Of a stretch of 64,000 nucleotides of DNA, positions 42,042 to 51,932 are shown piece by piece. Position 1 is the stretch's first letter. The number at the start of each line of letters is the position of its first letter. The notes beneath the pieces are model-generated. The model made no database searches. It was not told where the DNA came from and worked only from the letters and a program-made list of their open reading frames with translations. This DNA comes from Pseudomonas putida (GTDB lineage: Bacteria > Pseudomonadota > Gammaproteobacteria > Pseudomonadales > Pseudomonadaceae). Made by a program: the position numbers and the translations under genes. The stretch is from NCBI RefSeq assembly GCF_022627325.1, contig NZ_JAETZZ010000010.1:1-64000 (forward strand), given 5' to 3'.

Positions 42042-42062
42042 GGGTGTGCCGTACTCGACGCG

Positions 42063-42683
42063 TTACGAAAACGCCGATTCTACAAACAGCAGCGGGTAAA
42101 GCGATATCACCAGCAGCAAGGCCATCAGGACATTGAACAGCATCAGCCAGCGCGGGTTTTGCAGCAGGTTACGCAGCGCACTGCCAAACATCACCCACAC
42201 GCCGACGCTGGGCAGGTTGACCAAGGCGAACACAGCCGCGATGACGATCACGTTCATCACATAGCCCTGGGCCGGTGTGTAGGTGGTGATCGCCCCTACC
42301 GCCATGACCCACGCTTTGGGGTTGACCCACTGGAACGCTGCAGCCCCCCAGAAGCCAAGTGGCTTGCGGGCATTGGGCGAATTGGTGCTCAGCGGGCCGG
42401 AAGTGGCGATCTTCCACGCCAGGTAGAGCAAGTAGGCAGCGCCCACGTAACGCAGCACGGTGTACAACGCAGGCCAGGCCTTGAACACCTCGCCCAGGCC
42501 CAGGCCAACGGCCAGCACCAGGACCATGAAGCCGATGCTGATGCCCAGGGCATGAGGGATGGAGCGCCGCACGCCAAAGTTCACCCCTGATGCCAACAGC
42601 ATGGTGTTGTTGGGGCCCGGGGTGATGGAGGAAACGAAGGCAAACAGCACAAAGGCCATCAGCAGGTCGAAAGAGGCAAGCAT
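42063..42683 (-). CDS. LysE/RhtB-family amino acid exporter
   Basis: The 206-residue protein has six TM helices and the family motif SSITPGPNNTMLLASGVNFG near the N-terminus. The loop FQWVNPKAWVMAVGAI is typical of the YfiK/cysteine-exporter subgroup. It lies 21 bp before the hydrolase gene in the same direction, so the two are probably an operon. Confidence 0.87.
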   Translation of the reverse strand: MLASFDLLMAFVLFAFVSSITPGPNNTMLLASGVNFGVRRSIPHALGISIGFMVLVLAVGLGLGEVFKAWPALYTVLRYVGAAYLLYLAWKIATSGPLSTNSPNARKPLGFWGAAAFQWVNPKAWVMAVGAITTYTPAQGYVMNVIVIAAVFALVNLPSVGVWVMFGSALRNLLQNPRWLMLFNVLMALLLVISLYPLLFVESAFS

Positions 42684-42820
42684 GGCAGGCGTTCCAGAAT
42701 CGTTATGAGTGCTGTCACACTACGGCAGTCGCCTTCCGCGCGACCGGTACAGTTACATTAAATTACGCAGATACACATGACTGTATCGATGAAACACACT
42801 GCATTTCAAGGAAGCCCAGC

Positions 42821-43300
42821 ATGAGCCTTACCATTCGCCCCGCAGTACGCACTGACGCCGCGCAGATTCTTGCTTTCATCACCGAACTGGCCGATTACGA
42901 GCGGGCACGCCACGAAGTCATCGCCACCCTTGCCGACATCGAGCACAGCCTGTTCGATGAAGGCAGCACGGTGCACAGCCTGATCTGCGAGCGCGATGGG
43001 CAGGCAGTGGGCTTCGCCGTGTATTTCTATAGCTATTCGACCTGGCTGGGGCGCAACGGTATTTACCTGGAAGACCTGTACATCACGCCAGAACAGCGCG
43101 GCGGTGGCGCAGGCCGCGACCTGCTGCGGCACATTGCCCGCGAAGCCGTGGAGAACCGCTGCGGGCGGTTGGAGTGGAGCGTGCTGGACTGGAATGAGCC
43201 GGCGATCGGGTTCTACAAATCGCTGGGGGCCGAGCCGCAGGATGAGTGGGTGCGCTACCGATTGGATGGGGACAAGCTGCTGCAGTTTGCCCGGGGTTGA
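42821..43300 (+). CDS. GNAT N-acetyltransferase
   Basis: The 159-residue protein shows the GNAT acetyl-CoA site: YLEDLYITPEQRGGGAGRDLLRHIA (motif A with Q/RxxGxG/A) and motif B LDWNEPAIGFYKSLGAEPQDEW. It looks like the diamine/thialysine acetyltransferase (SSAT-like) branch. CAAGGAAG precedes the ATG. Divergent from lysE. Confidence 0.87.
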   Translation: MSLTIRPAVRTDAAQILAFITELADYERARHEVIATLADIEHSLFDEGSTVHSLICERDGQAVGFAVYFYSYSTWLGRNGIYLEDLYITPEQRGGGAGRDLLRHIAREAVENRCGRLEWSVLDWNEPAIGFYKSLGAEPQDEWVRYRLDGDKLLQFARG

Positions 43301-43387
43301 GCGGTAGCCTGGATGCCCTTGCCGGTTGGTCGGTCGCTGGCAGTGCCGGCGATGGGGCCAGTATTGCCTACATCAGTTTCACGCCCG

Positions 43388-44578
43388 TCAGGCGTCGCTG
43401 CGCACCCGCTGCATCACCATCCCCACCAACACCACATTGACCAAGGCCAATAGGCACAAGGTCACCAGCACCCCCATCGCGCCGAAGTGCTCGAACAGGT
43501 AGCCCCCCACCACGGGCGTCAACGCCTGCCCGATCAGCGAAGGCCGCGACATGCGCCCCATCAACAGCACGTATTGCGCAGGCGGCATCATCGCCAAGGG
43601 TAACAGCCCGCGCACGATCGCCCGCAAGCCATTACCACAACCGAACACCAGCAGGCCCACGGCCGTGGCCGCCGGGACCAGCGTCACCAGCAGCAGGCCG
43701 ACCAGCACCAGGCTGACCCAGGCCAGCGCCGTCCAGATCGGATGGCGTTGGCCGGCCAGAATCTGCAACACCCTGGAGGCCACCTGGCTGGGGCCGAGCA
43801 TCGCCGCCAGGCCGATGGCCACAGGCAACGAATGCCCAAGGCCCTGGAGCACGGCCACCAGTTGCACCGCAATGGCGGTCATGATGATCGCGCCAATGGC
43901 GAACATACCGGTCAACAGCAGGTAAAGCTGGCGATCGACCCCAATCGCGGTGCCTTGGCCCTGCGCCCTGCGTACCTCCACCCGCCCTCCGGCCGGCAAC
44001 ACTCGCCAATACAGCGGCGCCACCACCAACAGCAGCACCAGCGCATAGCAACCGCACGTGGTGCGCCAGCCCAGGTGTTCGATGGCCAGGGCCACGGTGG
44101 GCCAGGACAGGGTCGAGGCGAAGCCGGCGATCAGCGTGATCCCCGTGATGGCTTTGCCCGCACCCTCGCCATACAAACCGCCAAGGGTGGCGAACAGTGC
44201 CTCGTACAGCCCCATTGCCATGCCAATGCCGATCACCACCCAAGCCAGCAAGAACAGCGCCAGGCTCTGGCTGGTGGCCATGATCAGCAAGCCCACCGCG
44301 ACCACCGCGCCGCTGGCGGCCATCTGTGGACGGCCACCGAAGCGTGCGATCAGGCGGCTGGACAGCGGGGCGCACAGCGCCGAGACCATCAAGCTCAGCG
44401 ATAGCGCACCGTACACCCACTGGCTGGGCCATCCCGTATCGTGGCTGATCGGCTCGGCCATCACCGCCATGAGGAAGAACGAACCGCCCCACACCAGGAT
44501 TTGCAGAATGCCCAGGCAGACGATGCCAAGGGGCCCGGGGAGTTGGGGGGAGCTGTTCACGATCGGGCCTTGGGTCAC
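43388..44578 (-). CDS. MFS transporter, 12 TM
   Basis: The 396-residue permease has 12 hydrophobic helices; motif A appears in PLSSRLIARFGGRPQM. It resembles the oxalate/formate antiporter or CynX-like MFS branch. The start is GTG 44578 with no ribosome site visible. It is divergent from mexE across 161 bp. Confidence 0.8.
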   Translation of the reverse strand: MTQGPIVNSSPQLPGPLGIVCLGILQILVWGGSFFLMAVMAEPISHDTGWPSQWVYGALSLSLMVSALCAPLSSRLIARFGGRPQMAASGAVVAVGLLIMATSQSLALFLLAWVVIGIGMAMGLYEALFATLGGLYGEGAGKAITGITLIAGFASTLSWPTVALAIEHLGWRTTCGCYALVLLLVVAPLYWRVLPAGGRVEVRRAQGQGTAIGVDRQLYLLLTGMFAIGAIIMTAIAVQLVAVLQGLGHSLPVAIGLAAMLGPSQVASRVLQILAGQRHPIWTALAWVSLVLVGLLLVTLVPAATAVGLLVFGCGNGLRAIVRGLLPLAMMPPAQYVLLMGRMSRPSLIGQALTPVVGGYLFEHFGAMGVLVTLCLLALVNVVLVGMVMQRVRSDA

Positions 44579-44638
44579 ATGCGGGGAAGGATCAGAACGG
44601 GCACCCTACCATGCTCGCCATCGATGAAATATCCCGAC

Positions 44639-44657
44639 ATATCATTGCGCGTGATAT
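44639..44657. promoter_or_regulatory. Inverted repeat ATATCA-N7-TGATAT, putative operator of mexEF-oprN
   Basis: Perfect 6-bp arms in the divergent MFS/mexE region, 83 bp before the mexE ATG. The T-N11-A geometry suits a LysR-type regulator such as MexT, although the published MexT motif was not matched exactly. Confidence 0.5.
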
Positions 44658-44739
44658 TAACCTTCGCTGCGTTCGATTCGTGCGTCACGCGCAAGGCACT
44701 CACACTCCGCCCACTACTAATACTTTGGCGGAGTTCTCC

Positions 44740-45981
44740 ATGGACCACTCACTCAAACCCCTGCGCTTTCCCCTCGCTGCCCTGGCAGTGGTGGTGCTCA
44801 GCGCTTGTGGCCGCACCCCAGATGCCGTGCAGGCTCCCGCCGCGCCCAAGGTCACCGTCGCCAAGGTGATCGAGCAGCCGATCAACGAATGGGACGAATT
44901 CACTGGCCGCCTCGAAGCACCGGAAACCGTCGAAGTACGCCCGCGCGTGTCCGGCCAGATCGACTTGGTGGCCTTCACCGAAGGCGCCAAGGTCAAGAAA
45001 GGCGACCTGCTGTTCCAGATCGACCCCCGCCCGTTCCAGGCTGAAGTGCGCCGCCTCCAAGCCCAGTTGCAGCAGGCCAAGGCGACCGCGGTGCGCAGCG
45101 CCAACGAAGCCCGCCGCGGCGAGCGCCTGCGTGACAGCAACGCCATCTCCGCCGAACTTGCCGAATCGCGCAGCAGCGCAGCCGCTGAGGCCCGCGCCGG
45201 TGTCGATGCGATCCAGGCTCAGCTCGACCTGGCACGCCTGAACCTGAGCTTCACCCGCGTCACCGCGCCAATCAGTGGCCGCGTCAGCCGCGCCCAGTAC
45301 ACCGCCGGCAACATCGTCACCGCCGATGTCACGCCGCTGACCAGCGTGGTCTCCACCGACAAGGTCTATGCCTACTTCGATGCCGACGAGCGCGTGTACC
45401 TCAAGTACACCCAGCTGGCGCGTGAAGGCCAGCGCGGCCAGGCCACCCCGGTCTACCTCGGCCTGACCAACGAAACCGGCAACCCGCACCTGGGCCACAT
45501 GAACTTCGTCGACAACCAGGTCAACCCGCGCACCGGCACCATCCGTGGCCGTGCCGTGTTCGACAACCGCGACGGCCAGTTCACCCCTGGCCTGTATGCC
45601 CGCCTGAAGCTGGTGGGCAGCGCTCAGTACGACGCTGTGCTGATCAACGATGAGGCGGTGGGCACCGACCTTGGCAAGAAGTTCGTGCTGGTCATGGACA
45701 AGGACAACAAGGCCAACTACCGCGCCGTTGAATTGGGGCCCAAGCTCGAAGGCCTGCGTATCGTGCGCAGCGGCCTGGACAAGGACGACCGCATCGTGGT
45801 CAGAGGCCTGCAGCGGGTGCGCCCCGGCTCGCCAGTCACCCCCCAGGAAACACCGATGGCCAGCGAACAGACCCTCGCTGCCCTCGCCCAGCAGCGCCAG
45901 GCGCTGGAGGCCAGCAACCCGGCGCCAAAGGTGGCCGGCACCAATGCAAAAGTCGCCGGCGCCCAAGCGCCGCGCGGTTAA
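44740..45981 (+). CDS. mexE: RND efflux adaptor MexE
   Basis: The 413-residue lipoprotein (lipobox LSAC, Cys23) has lipoyl halves around a coiled-coil hairpin (DLLFQIDPRPFQAEVRRLQAQLQQAKA) and a membrane-proximal domain. The segment FDADERVYLKYTQLAREGQ and the Gln/Ala-rich tail are typical of MexE-type adaptors. ATG 44740 follows GGCGGAG; the frame is open from 44611. mexF starts 12 bp later. Exports fluoroquinolones, chloramphenicol and trimethoprim in P. aeruginosa; here by homology. Confidence 0.92.
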   Translation: MDHSLKPLRFPLAALAVVVLSACGRTPDAVQAPAAPKVTVAKVIEQPINEWDEFTGRLEAPETVEVRPRVSGQIDLVAFTEGAKVKKGDLLFQIDPRPFQAEVRRLQAQLQQAKATAVRSANEARRGERLRDSNAISAELAESRSSAAAEARAGVDAIQAQLDLARLNLSFTRVTAPISGRVSRAQYTAGNIVTADVTPLTSVVSTDKVYAYFDADERVYLKYTQLAREGQRGQATPVYLGLTNETGNPHLGHMNFVDNQVNPRTGTIRGRAVFDNRDGQFTPGLYARLKLVGSAQYDAVLINDEAVGTDLGKKFVLVMDKDNKANYRAVELGPKLEGLRIVRSGLDKDDRIVVRGLQRVRPGSPVTPQETPMASEQTLAALAQQRQALEASNPAPKVAGTNAKVAGAQAPRG

Positions 45982-45993
45982 GGGACAACACCG

Positions 45994-48900
45994 ATGAACT
46001 TCTCCAAATTCTTCATTACCCGGCCAATCTTCGCCGCGGTGCTGTCGCTGGTACTGCTGATCGCGGGCTCTATCTCGCTGTTCCAGCTGCCAATCAGTGA
46101 ATACCCGGAAGTGGTGCCGCCTACCGTGGTGGTGCGCGCCAACTTCCCGGGCGCCAACCCCAAAGTGATCGGCGAAACCGTCGCCGCACCGCTGGAGCAG
46201 GCGATCACCGGTGTTGAGAACATGTTGTACATGTCCTCGCAATCCACCGCCGACGGCAAGCTCACCCTGACCATCACCTTCGCCCTGGGCACCGACCTGG
46301 ACAACGCGCAGGTACAGGTACAGAACCGTGTCACGCGCACCCAGCCCAAGCTGCCGGAAGAAGTGACCCGTATCGGTATCACCGTCGACAAAGCCTCGCC
46401 CGACCTGACCATGGTGGTGCACCTGACCTCGCCGGACAACCGCTACGACATGCTCTACCTGTCCAACTACGCCATCCTCAACATCAAGGACGAACTGGCA
46501 CGCCTGGGCGGCGTGGGTGATGTGCAACTGTTCGGCATGGGCGACTACTCGCTGCGGGTGTGGCTCGATCCGAACAAGACCGCTTCGCGCAACCTGACCG
46601 CCGGCGACGTGGTCGCCGCCATCCGCGAGCAGAACCGCCAGGTGGCGGCAGGCCAGCTGGGCGCCCCGCCCGCCCCCGGCTCCACCAGCTTCCAGTTGTC
46701 GATCAACACCCAGGGCCGGCTGGTCAACGAGGAAGAGTTCGAGAACATCATCATCCGCGCCGGTGCCGATGGCGAAATCACCCGCTTGAAGGACATCGCC
46801 CGGGTCGAGCTCGGCTCCAGCCAGTACGCCCTGCGCTCGTTGCTGAACAACCAGCCCGCAGTGGCCCTTCCGATCTTCCAGCGCCCTGGCTCCAACGCCA
46901 TCGAGATCTCCGACGAAGTGCGGGCGAAGATGGCCGAGCTGAAGAAAGACTTCCCCGAAGGCATGGACTACAGCATCGTCTATGACCCGACCATCTTCGT
47001 ACGCGGCTCCATCGAAGCGGTGGTGCACACCCTGTTCGAAGCGCTGGTGCTGGTGGTGCTGGTGGTGATCCTGTTCCTGCAGACCTGGCGCGCCTCGATC
47101 ATCCCGCTGCTGGCTGTGCCGGTGTCGCTGATCGGTACCTTCGCCGTGATGCACCTGTTCGGCTTTTCGCTCAACGCCTTGTCGCTGTTCGGCCTGGTAT
47201 TGGCCATCGGTATCGTGGTGGACGACGCCATCGTCGTGGTGGAGAACGTCGAACGCAACATCGGGCTGGGCCTCAAACCGCTGGAAGCCACGCAAAAAGC
47301 GATGGGTGAAGTGACCGGGCCGATCATCGCCACCGCCCTGGTACTGTGTGCAGTGTTCGTGCCCGCCGCATTCATCTCCGGCCTTACCGGGCAGTTCTAC
47401 AAACAGTTCGCCCTGACCATTGCCATCTCGACCGTGATTTCGGCGTTCAACTCGCTGACCCTGTCACCGGCCCTGGCCGCAGTACTGCTCAAAGAGCACC
47501 ACGCACCCAAGGACCGTTTTTCGCGGTTGCTGGAAAAACTGCTGGGCAGCTGGCTGTTCTCCCCGTTCAACCGCTTCTTCGACCGCGCCAGCCACAGTTA
47601 CGTCGGTGGCGTGCGCCGGGTCATCCGCTCCAGCGGCATCGCCCTGTTCGTCTATGCCGGCCTGATGGGCCTGACTTACCTCGGCTTCTCGTCCACCCCG
47701 ACCGGCTTCGTGCCGGCCCAGGACAAGCAGTACCTGGTAGCCTTCGCCCAGTTGCCTGATGCCGCCAGCCTCGACCGCACCGAGGCGGTGATCAAGCGCA
47801 TGAGCGAAATCGCCTTGAAGCAACCTGGCGTGGCCGACTCGGTAGCCTTCCCGGGCCTGTCGATCAACGGCTTCACCAACAGCCCCAACAGCGGCATCGT
47901 GTTCACCCCGCTCAAGCCGTTCGATGAGCGCAAGGACCCAAGCCAGTCGGCCGCTGCCATCGCCGCAGCGCTGAACGCCCAGTTCGCCGACATCCAGGAT
48001 GCCTACATCGCGATCTTCCCCCCACCGCCGGTCCAAGGCCTGGGCACCATCGGCGGCTTCCGTCTGCAGATCGAAGACCGCGGCAACCTGGGCTACGAAG
48101 CGCTGTACAAGGAAACCCAGAACATCATCGCCAAGAGCCACAACGTGCCGGAGCTGGCAGGCCTGTTCACCAGTTACCAGGTCAACGTGCCCCAGGTCGA
48201 TGCAGCCATCGACCGGGAAAAGGCCAAGACCCACGGCGTGGCGATCACCGATATCTTCGACACCCTGCAGGTTTACCTGGGCTCGCTGTACACCAACGAC
48301 TTCAACCGCTTTGGCCGCACCTACCAGGTCAACGTCCAGGCTGAGCAGCAGTTCCGCCTCGATGCCGAGCAGATCGGCCAGCTGAAGGTGCGCAACAACC
48401 TGGGCGAAATGATCCCGCTGGCGACCTTCCTGAAGGTCAGCGACACCTCCGGGCCAGATCGGGTGATGCACTACAACGGTTTCATCACCGCGGAAATCAA
48501 CGGTGCGGCAGCCCCGGGCTACAGTTCCGGCCAGGCTGAAGCCGCGATCGAAAAACTGCTCAACGAGGAACTGCCCAACGGCATGACCTTCGAGTGGACC
48601 GACCTGACCTATCAGCAGATCCTCTCCGGCAACACCGCACTGTTGGTGTTCCCGTTGTGCGTGCTGCTGGCGTTCCTGGTGCTGGCGGCCCAGTACGAAA
48701 GCTGGAGCCTGCCACTGGCGGTGATCCTGATCGTGCCGATGACCCTGCTGTCAGCGATCACCGGGGTGATCGTGTCCGGTGGCGACAACAACATCTTCAC
48801 CCAGATCGGCCTGATCGTACTGGTGGGCCTGGCCTGCAAGAACGCCATCCTGATCGTCGAGTTCGCCAAGGACGAGCAAGCCAAGGGGCTCGACCCACTG

Positions 48901-49173
48901 GCTGCGGTGCTGGAAGCCTGCCGCCTGCGCCTGCGGCCGATCCTGATGACCTCGATCGCCTTCATCATGGGCGTGGTACCGCTGGTGTTCTCCTCCGGGG
49001 CCGGCTCGGAGATGCGCCATGCAATGGGTGTCGCGGTGTTCTCGGGGATGATCGGCGTGACGGTGTTCGGCCTGTTCCTGACCCCGGTGTTCTTCTTCCT
49101 GATTCGCCGTTTCGTCGAACGTCGCCAGGCGCGCAAGGCCGAACGCGTTCAATCGCTGGAGAACCACGCATGA
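45994..49173 (+). CDS. mexF: RND efflux transporter MexF
   Basis: The 1059-residue HAE1-RND pump has 12 TM helices and two large periplasmic loops. Proton-relay aspartates lie in GIVVDDAIVVVENVER (TM4), and motifs FFITRPIFAAVLSLVLLIAGSISLFQLPI, YPEVVPPTVVVRANFPGANP and GLACKNAILIVEFAKD are diagnostic. AAGGGACA precedes the ATG. Overlap with oprN is ATGA. Length equals MexF. Confidence 0.95.
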   Translation: MNFSKFFITRPIFAAVLSLVLLIAGSISLFQLPISEYPEVVPPTVVVRANFPGANPKVIGETVAAPLEQAITGVENMLYMSSQSTADGKLTLTITFALGTDLDNAQVQVQNRVTRTQPKLPEEVTRIGITVDKASPDLTMVVHLTSPDNRYDMLYLSNYAILNIKDELARLGGVGDVQLFGMGDYSLRVWLDPNKTASRNLTAGDVVAAIREQNRQVAAGQLGAPPAPGSTSFQLSINTQGRLVNEEEFENIIIRAGADGEITRLKDIARVELGSSQYALRSLLNNQPAVALPIFQRPGSNAIEISDEVRAKMAELKKDFPEGMDYSIVYDPTIFVRGSIEAVVHTLFEALVLVVLVVILFLQTWRASIIPLLAVPVSLIGTFAVMHLFGFSLNALSLFGLVLAIGIVVDDAIVVVENVERNIGLGLKPLEATQKAMGEVTGPIIATALVLCAVFVPAAFISGLTGQFYKQFALTIAISTVISAFNSLTLSPALAAVLLKEHHAPKDRFSRLLEKLLGSWLFSPFNRFFDRASHSYVGGVRRVIRSSGIALFVYAGLMGLTYLGFSSTPTGFVPAQDKQYLVAFAQLPDAASLDRTEAVIKRMSEIALKQPGVADSVAFPGLSINGFTNSPNSGIVFTPLKPFDERKDPSQSAAAIAAALNAQFADIQDAYIAIFPPPPVQGLGTIGGFRLQIEDRGNLGYEALYKETQNIIAKSHNVPELAGLFTSYQVNVPQVDAAIDREKAKTHGVAITDIFDTLQVYLGSLYTNDFNRFGRTYQVNVQAEQQFRLDAEQIGQLKVRNNLGEMIPLATFLKVSDTSGPDRVMHYNGFITAEINGAAAPGYSSGQAEAAIEKLLNEELPNGMTFEWTDLTYQQILSGNTALLVFPLCVLLAFLVLAAQYESWSLPLAVILIVPMTLLSAITGVIVSGGDNNIFTQIGLIVLVGLACKNAILIVEFAKDEQAKGLDPLAAVLEACRLRLRPILMTSIAFIMGVVPLVFSSGAGSEMRHAMGVAVFSGMIGVTVFGLFLTPVFFFLIRRFVERRQARKAERVQSLENHA

Positions 49174-50585
49174 AGCTGCTCAAACCCCTGACCCCGAGCC
49201 TGCTGGCCCTGGCCCTCGCGGCCTGCGCGGTAGGCCCGGACTACAAAGCGCCAGCCACTGAGCCTGCGCGTATGGCCAGCGACGTGCAGGCCAGGGCCTT
49301 CGACCGTAGCCGCTTCGAGAGCGTGTGGTGGAAGCAGTTCGATGACCCGGTACTGAACCAGTTGGTGCAGGCTTCGCTGGACGGCAACCGCGACCTGCGC
49401 GTGGCCTTTGCCCGGCTCAAGTCGGCACGGGCGATCCGCGATGACGCCGCGAACGACCCGTTGCCAGTGGTTACCAGCCGCGCCAGCAGTGAGATCGGCA
49501 AGGGCCAGGTGCCCGGCCAGACCGATCAGCGGGTCAACAGCGAGCGTTACGACCTGGGCCTGGACATGGCCTGGGAGCTCGACCTGTTCGGCCGTATTCA
49601 ACGCCAGATCGAGGCCAGCGACGCGCAGGCCGCGGCCGCCGAGGCCGACCTGCAACAGTTGCAGGTCAGCCTGATCGCCGAACTGGTCGACGCCTATGGC
49701 CAGCTGCGCGGTGCACAACTGCGCGAGAAGATCGCCGTGGCCAACCTCAAGACCCAGCAGGCGTCGCGCAGCATCACCGTGACCCTGCGTGACGCCGGGG
49801 TCGGCAACGAGCTTGACGTGGTACGCGCCGACGCCCGCCTGGCCGGCGTCGAAGCCACCGTGCCACAACTGCAGGCCGAGCAGGCACGGGCGCGTCATCG
49901 CATTGCCACCCTGCTCGGCCAACGCCCGGACGCCCTGAGCGTGGACCTCTCGCCCAAGGCCTTGCCGGCTATCGCCAAGGCCCTGCCGGTGGGCGATCCG
50001 GGTGAGCTGCTGCGCCGCCGCCCGGATATCCGCAGTGCCGAGCGCCAACTGGCCGCTGCCACTGCCAATGTGGGCGTGGCCACTGCCGACCTGTTCCCGC
50101 GGGTGAGCCTGAGCGGCTTTTTGGGCTTTACCGCCGCGCGCGGTTCGCAGATCGGTTCGTCGGCCGCCAACGCTTGGGGGCTGGGGCCAAGCATCACGTG
50201 GGCGGCGTTCGATCTGGGCAGCGTACGGGCCCGCCTGCGCGGTGCCAAGGCCGATGCCGAAGGCGCCTTGGCCAACTATGAACAACAGGTATTGCTGGCC
50301 TTGGAAGAGTCGGCCAACGCCTTCAGCGACTATGACAAGACCCAACAGCGGCTGCTGTCGCTGATGCGCCAGAGCGAGGCCAGCCGCAAGGCGGCTGACC
50401 TGGCCTCAGTGCGCTACCGCGAAGGTACGGTGGATTACCTGGTGCTGCTCGATGCCGAGCGTGAGCGGCTGAGCGCCGAAGATGCACAGGCGCAGGGCGA
50501 GGTTGACCTGTATCGCGGCATTGTTTCGATCTACAAGGCGCTGGGTGGCGGCTGGCAACCGGAAACGGTGGCCAGCGCGCGCTGA
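49170..50585 (+). CDS. oprN: Outer membrane efflux channel OprN
   Basis: The 471-residue TolC-type lipoprotein (lipobox LAAC, Cys19) has two OEP domains (VWWKQFDDPVLNQLVQASL ... and LLRRRPDIRSAERQLAAATANVGVATADLFPRVSLSG). It forms the exit duct of the MexEF pump. Its start overlaps the mexF stop (49170-49173). A terminator follows. Confidence 0.93.
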   Translation: MKLLKPLTPSLLALALAACAVGPDYKAPATEPARMASDVQARAFDRSRFESVWWKQFDDPVLNQLVQASLDGNRDLRVAFARLKSARAIRDDAANDPLPVVTSRASSEIGKGQVPGQTDQRVNSERYDLGLDMAWELDLFGRIQRQIEASDAQAAAAEADLQQLQVSLIAELVDAYGQLRGAQLREKIAVANLKTQQASRSITVTLRDAGVGNELDVVRADARLAGVEATVPQLQAEQARARHRIATLLGQRPDALSVDLSPKALPAIAKALPVGDPGELLRRRPDIRSAERQLAAATANVGVATADLFPRVSLSGFLGFTAARGSQIGSSAANAWGLGPSITWAAFDLGSVRARLRGAKADAEGALANYEQQVLLALEESANAFSDYDKTQQRLLSLMRQSEASRKAADLASVRYREGTVDYLVLLDAERERLSAEDAQAQGEVDLYRGIVSIYKALGGGWQPETVASAR

Positions 50586-50634
50586 GTCCTCTCTCTTCAA
50601 CGACTCCTTTGGTTGGTTCCTCCCCCAACCGTTT

Positions 50635-50667
50635 GCCCCGCTGGCCTTGGCTTGCGGGGCTTTTTTT
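50635..50667 (+). terminator. Rho-independent terminator after oprN
   Basis: GCCCCG (50635-50640) pairs with CGGGGC (50655-50660) and is followed directly by seven T residues. Confidence 0.85.
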
Positions 50668-50784
50668 GCCAGCTTTGCAGGCCGCTTTCGGCGCGGCCAG
50701 GCGCATGCTCCGATTGCCGTGGCGCCCTTGCAGCCCAGGTCAATCTGCCCCAAGCTTCCACTTCCTCCGCCATGGCCCCATCCG

Positions 50785-51840
50785 ATGCCCACACGCCGCC
50801 GCTACCTGATCGCTGTGTTTCTGCTGATTCTGGTATCAGTCGGCATCGCTTACCTGCGCCGGGAAACCCCGCCAGCACAACCGACTTTACCGCCGCACAG
50901 CTACGCCAAAGCCCTGCGCCAGGCGCATGATGGCCTACCGGGCGCCGCCCGCATGCTCTACCAGCAACTGCAACGCAACGACCTGGCGCCGATCCGGCGC
51001 GCCGCCCTGTATGCCGAGCTGCCCAATTACCCCTCGCCGCAAGCGCTGAAACTGGCCCGCATGGGCCTGGAAAACGATGAGCCCTTGGTTCGTCGTGCAG
51101 CGATCGCCAGCATCCGCCGCCTGCTGCCTGCCGCACAACGCAGCCTGGTGCTTGGCCCACTGCTCGATGATGCCGAGCAAAGCGTTCGCTTTGCCGCCGT
51201 CGATGCCTTGCTTGGCCTGGACCCTGACGCCATAGGCCTGTACTTCGGCCCACTGCAGGCGGCGCTGGAGCAGTACCAGCAAACGCTGGAACAGCAGCCC
51301 CAGGATGCTGCGGCCCAGGTCCACCTGGCACGCCTGTACCTGCACGAGAATGACTACACCGGGGCCGCGTCCGCCCTGCAACGCAGCCTGGCGTCCGACC
51401 CTGACAACCTCGAGGCCCTGGCGACCCAGGTCCGCTTGCTCGAACGTCAAGGCCAGCATGACCAGTCCCGGCAGGTGCTGGCCCAGGCGCTGGCGCTGCG
51501 TCCGGATTCGGCCTTTCTGCAACACGAACTGGGCCGCTGGCTGATCCGCCATGGCCAGCGCGAGTTCGCCCTGCTCGCGTTGTCCCGCGCAGTCGAGCTG
51601 GAGCCGGACAATGCCGACTATCGCTATAACCTGGCAGTGACCCTGCACGACTTGGAACAGTCCGATGCAGCGCAAAAGCAGCTTGAGACGCTGCTCAACC
51701 GGCAACCGGCCAATCGCCGGGCGCGGGTGTTGCTGATTCAATACTGGAAAGAAACAGGGCAGTTGCAGAACGTCCAGGTGCTGCTTGCCGAACTGGAGCG
51801 GCAGAACCCGGACGATCCGTTTCTGCAACAAGGGCTCTAG
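50785..51840 (+). CDS. Membrane-anchored TPR protein
   Basis: The 351-residue protein has an N-terminal TM anchor (about residues 6-24) and a periplasmic part with an N-terminal HEAT-like helical region and about five TPRs (LYLHENDYTGAASALQRSLASDPDNLEALA, LGRWLIRHGQREFALLALSRAVELEPDNADYRY and others). The start at 50785 is an ATG without good ribosome site. It lies just ahead of the kinase gene and may be in its operon. The partner is unknown. Confidence 0.75.
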   Translation: MPTRRRYLIAVFLLILVSVGIAYLRRETPPAQPTLPPHSYAKALRQAHDGLPGAARMLYQQLQRNDLAPIRRAALYAELPNYPSPQALKLARMGLENDEPLVRRAAIASIRRLLPAAQRSLVLGPLLDDAEQSVRFAAVDALLGLDPDAIGLYFGPLQAALEQYQQTLEQQPQDAAAQVHLARLYLHENDYTGAASALQRSLASDPDNLEALATQVRLLERQGQHDQSRQVLAQALALRPDSAFLQHELGRWLIRHGQREFALLALSRAVELEPDNADYRYNLAVTLHDLEQSDAAQKQLETLLNRQPANRRARVLLIQYWKETGQLQNVQVLLAELERQNPDDPFLQQGL

Positions 51841-51932
51841 ATGCGTTGAACCCCAAGCGATTGCCTGTGGTCCAGTGGGTATCGGACCACTCACGGCTTG
51901 GCCAGACATGGCAGCCCCCAAGGAGAATCGCA

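Noticed and set aside
44749-47295. 848-codon minus-strand frame opposite mexE/mexF
   Set aside because: Antisense shadow of two clear RND genes; no start signals or known domains.
51846-51932. Upstream TTG start of the hybrid kinase
   Set aside because: No ribosome site, whereas TTG 51933 has AAGGAG at the proper distance.
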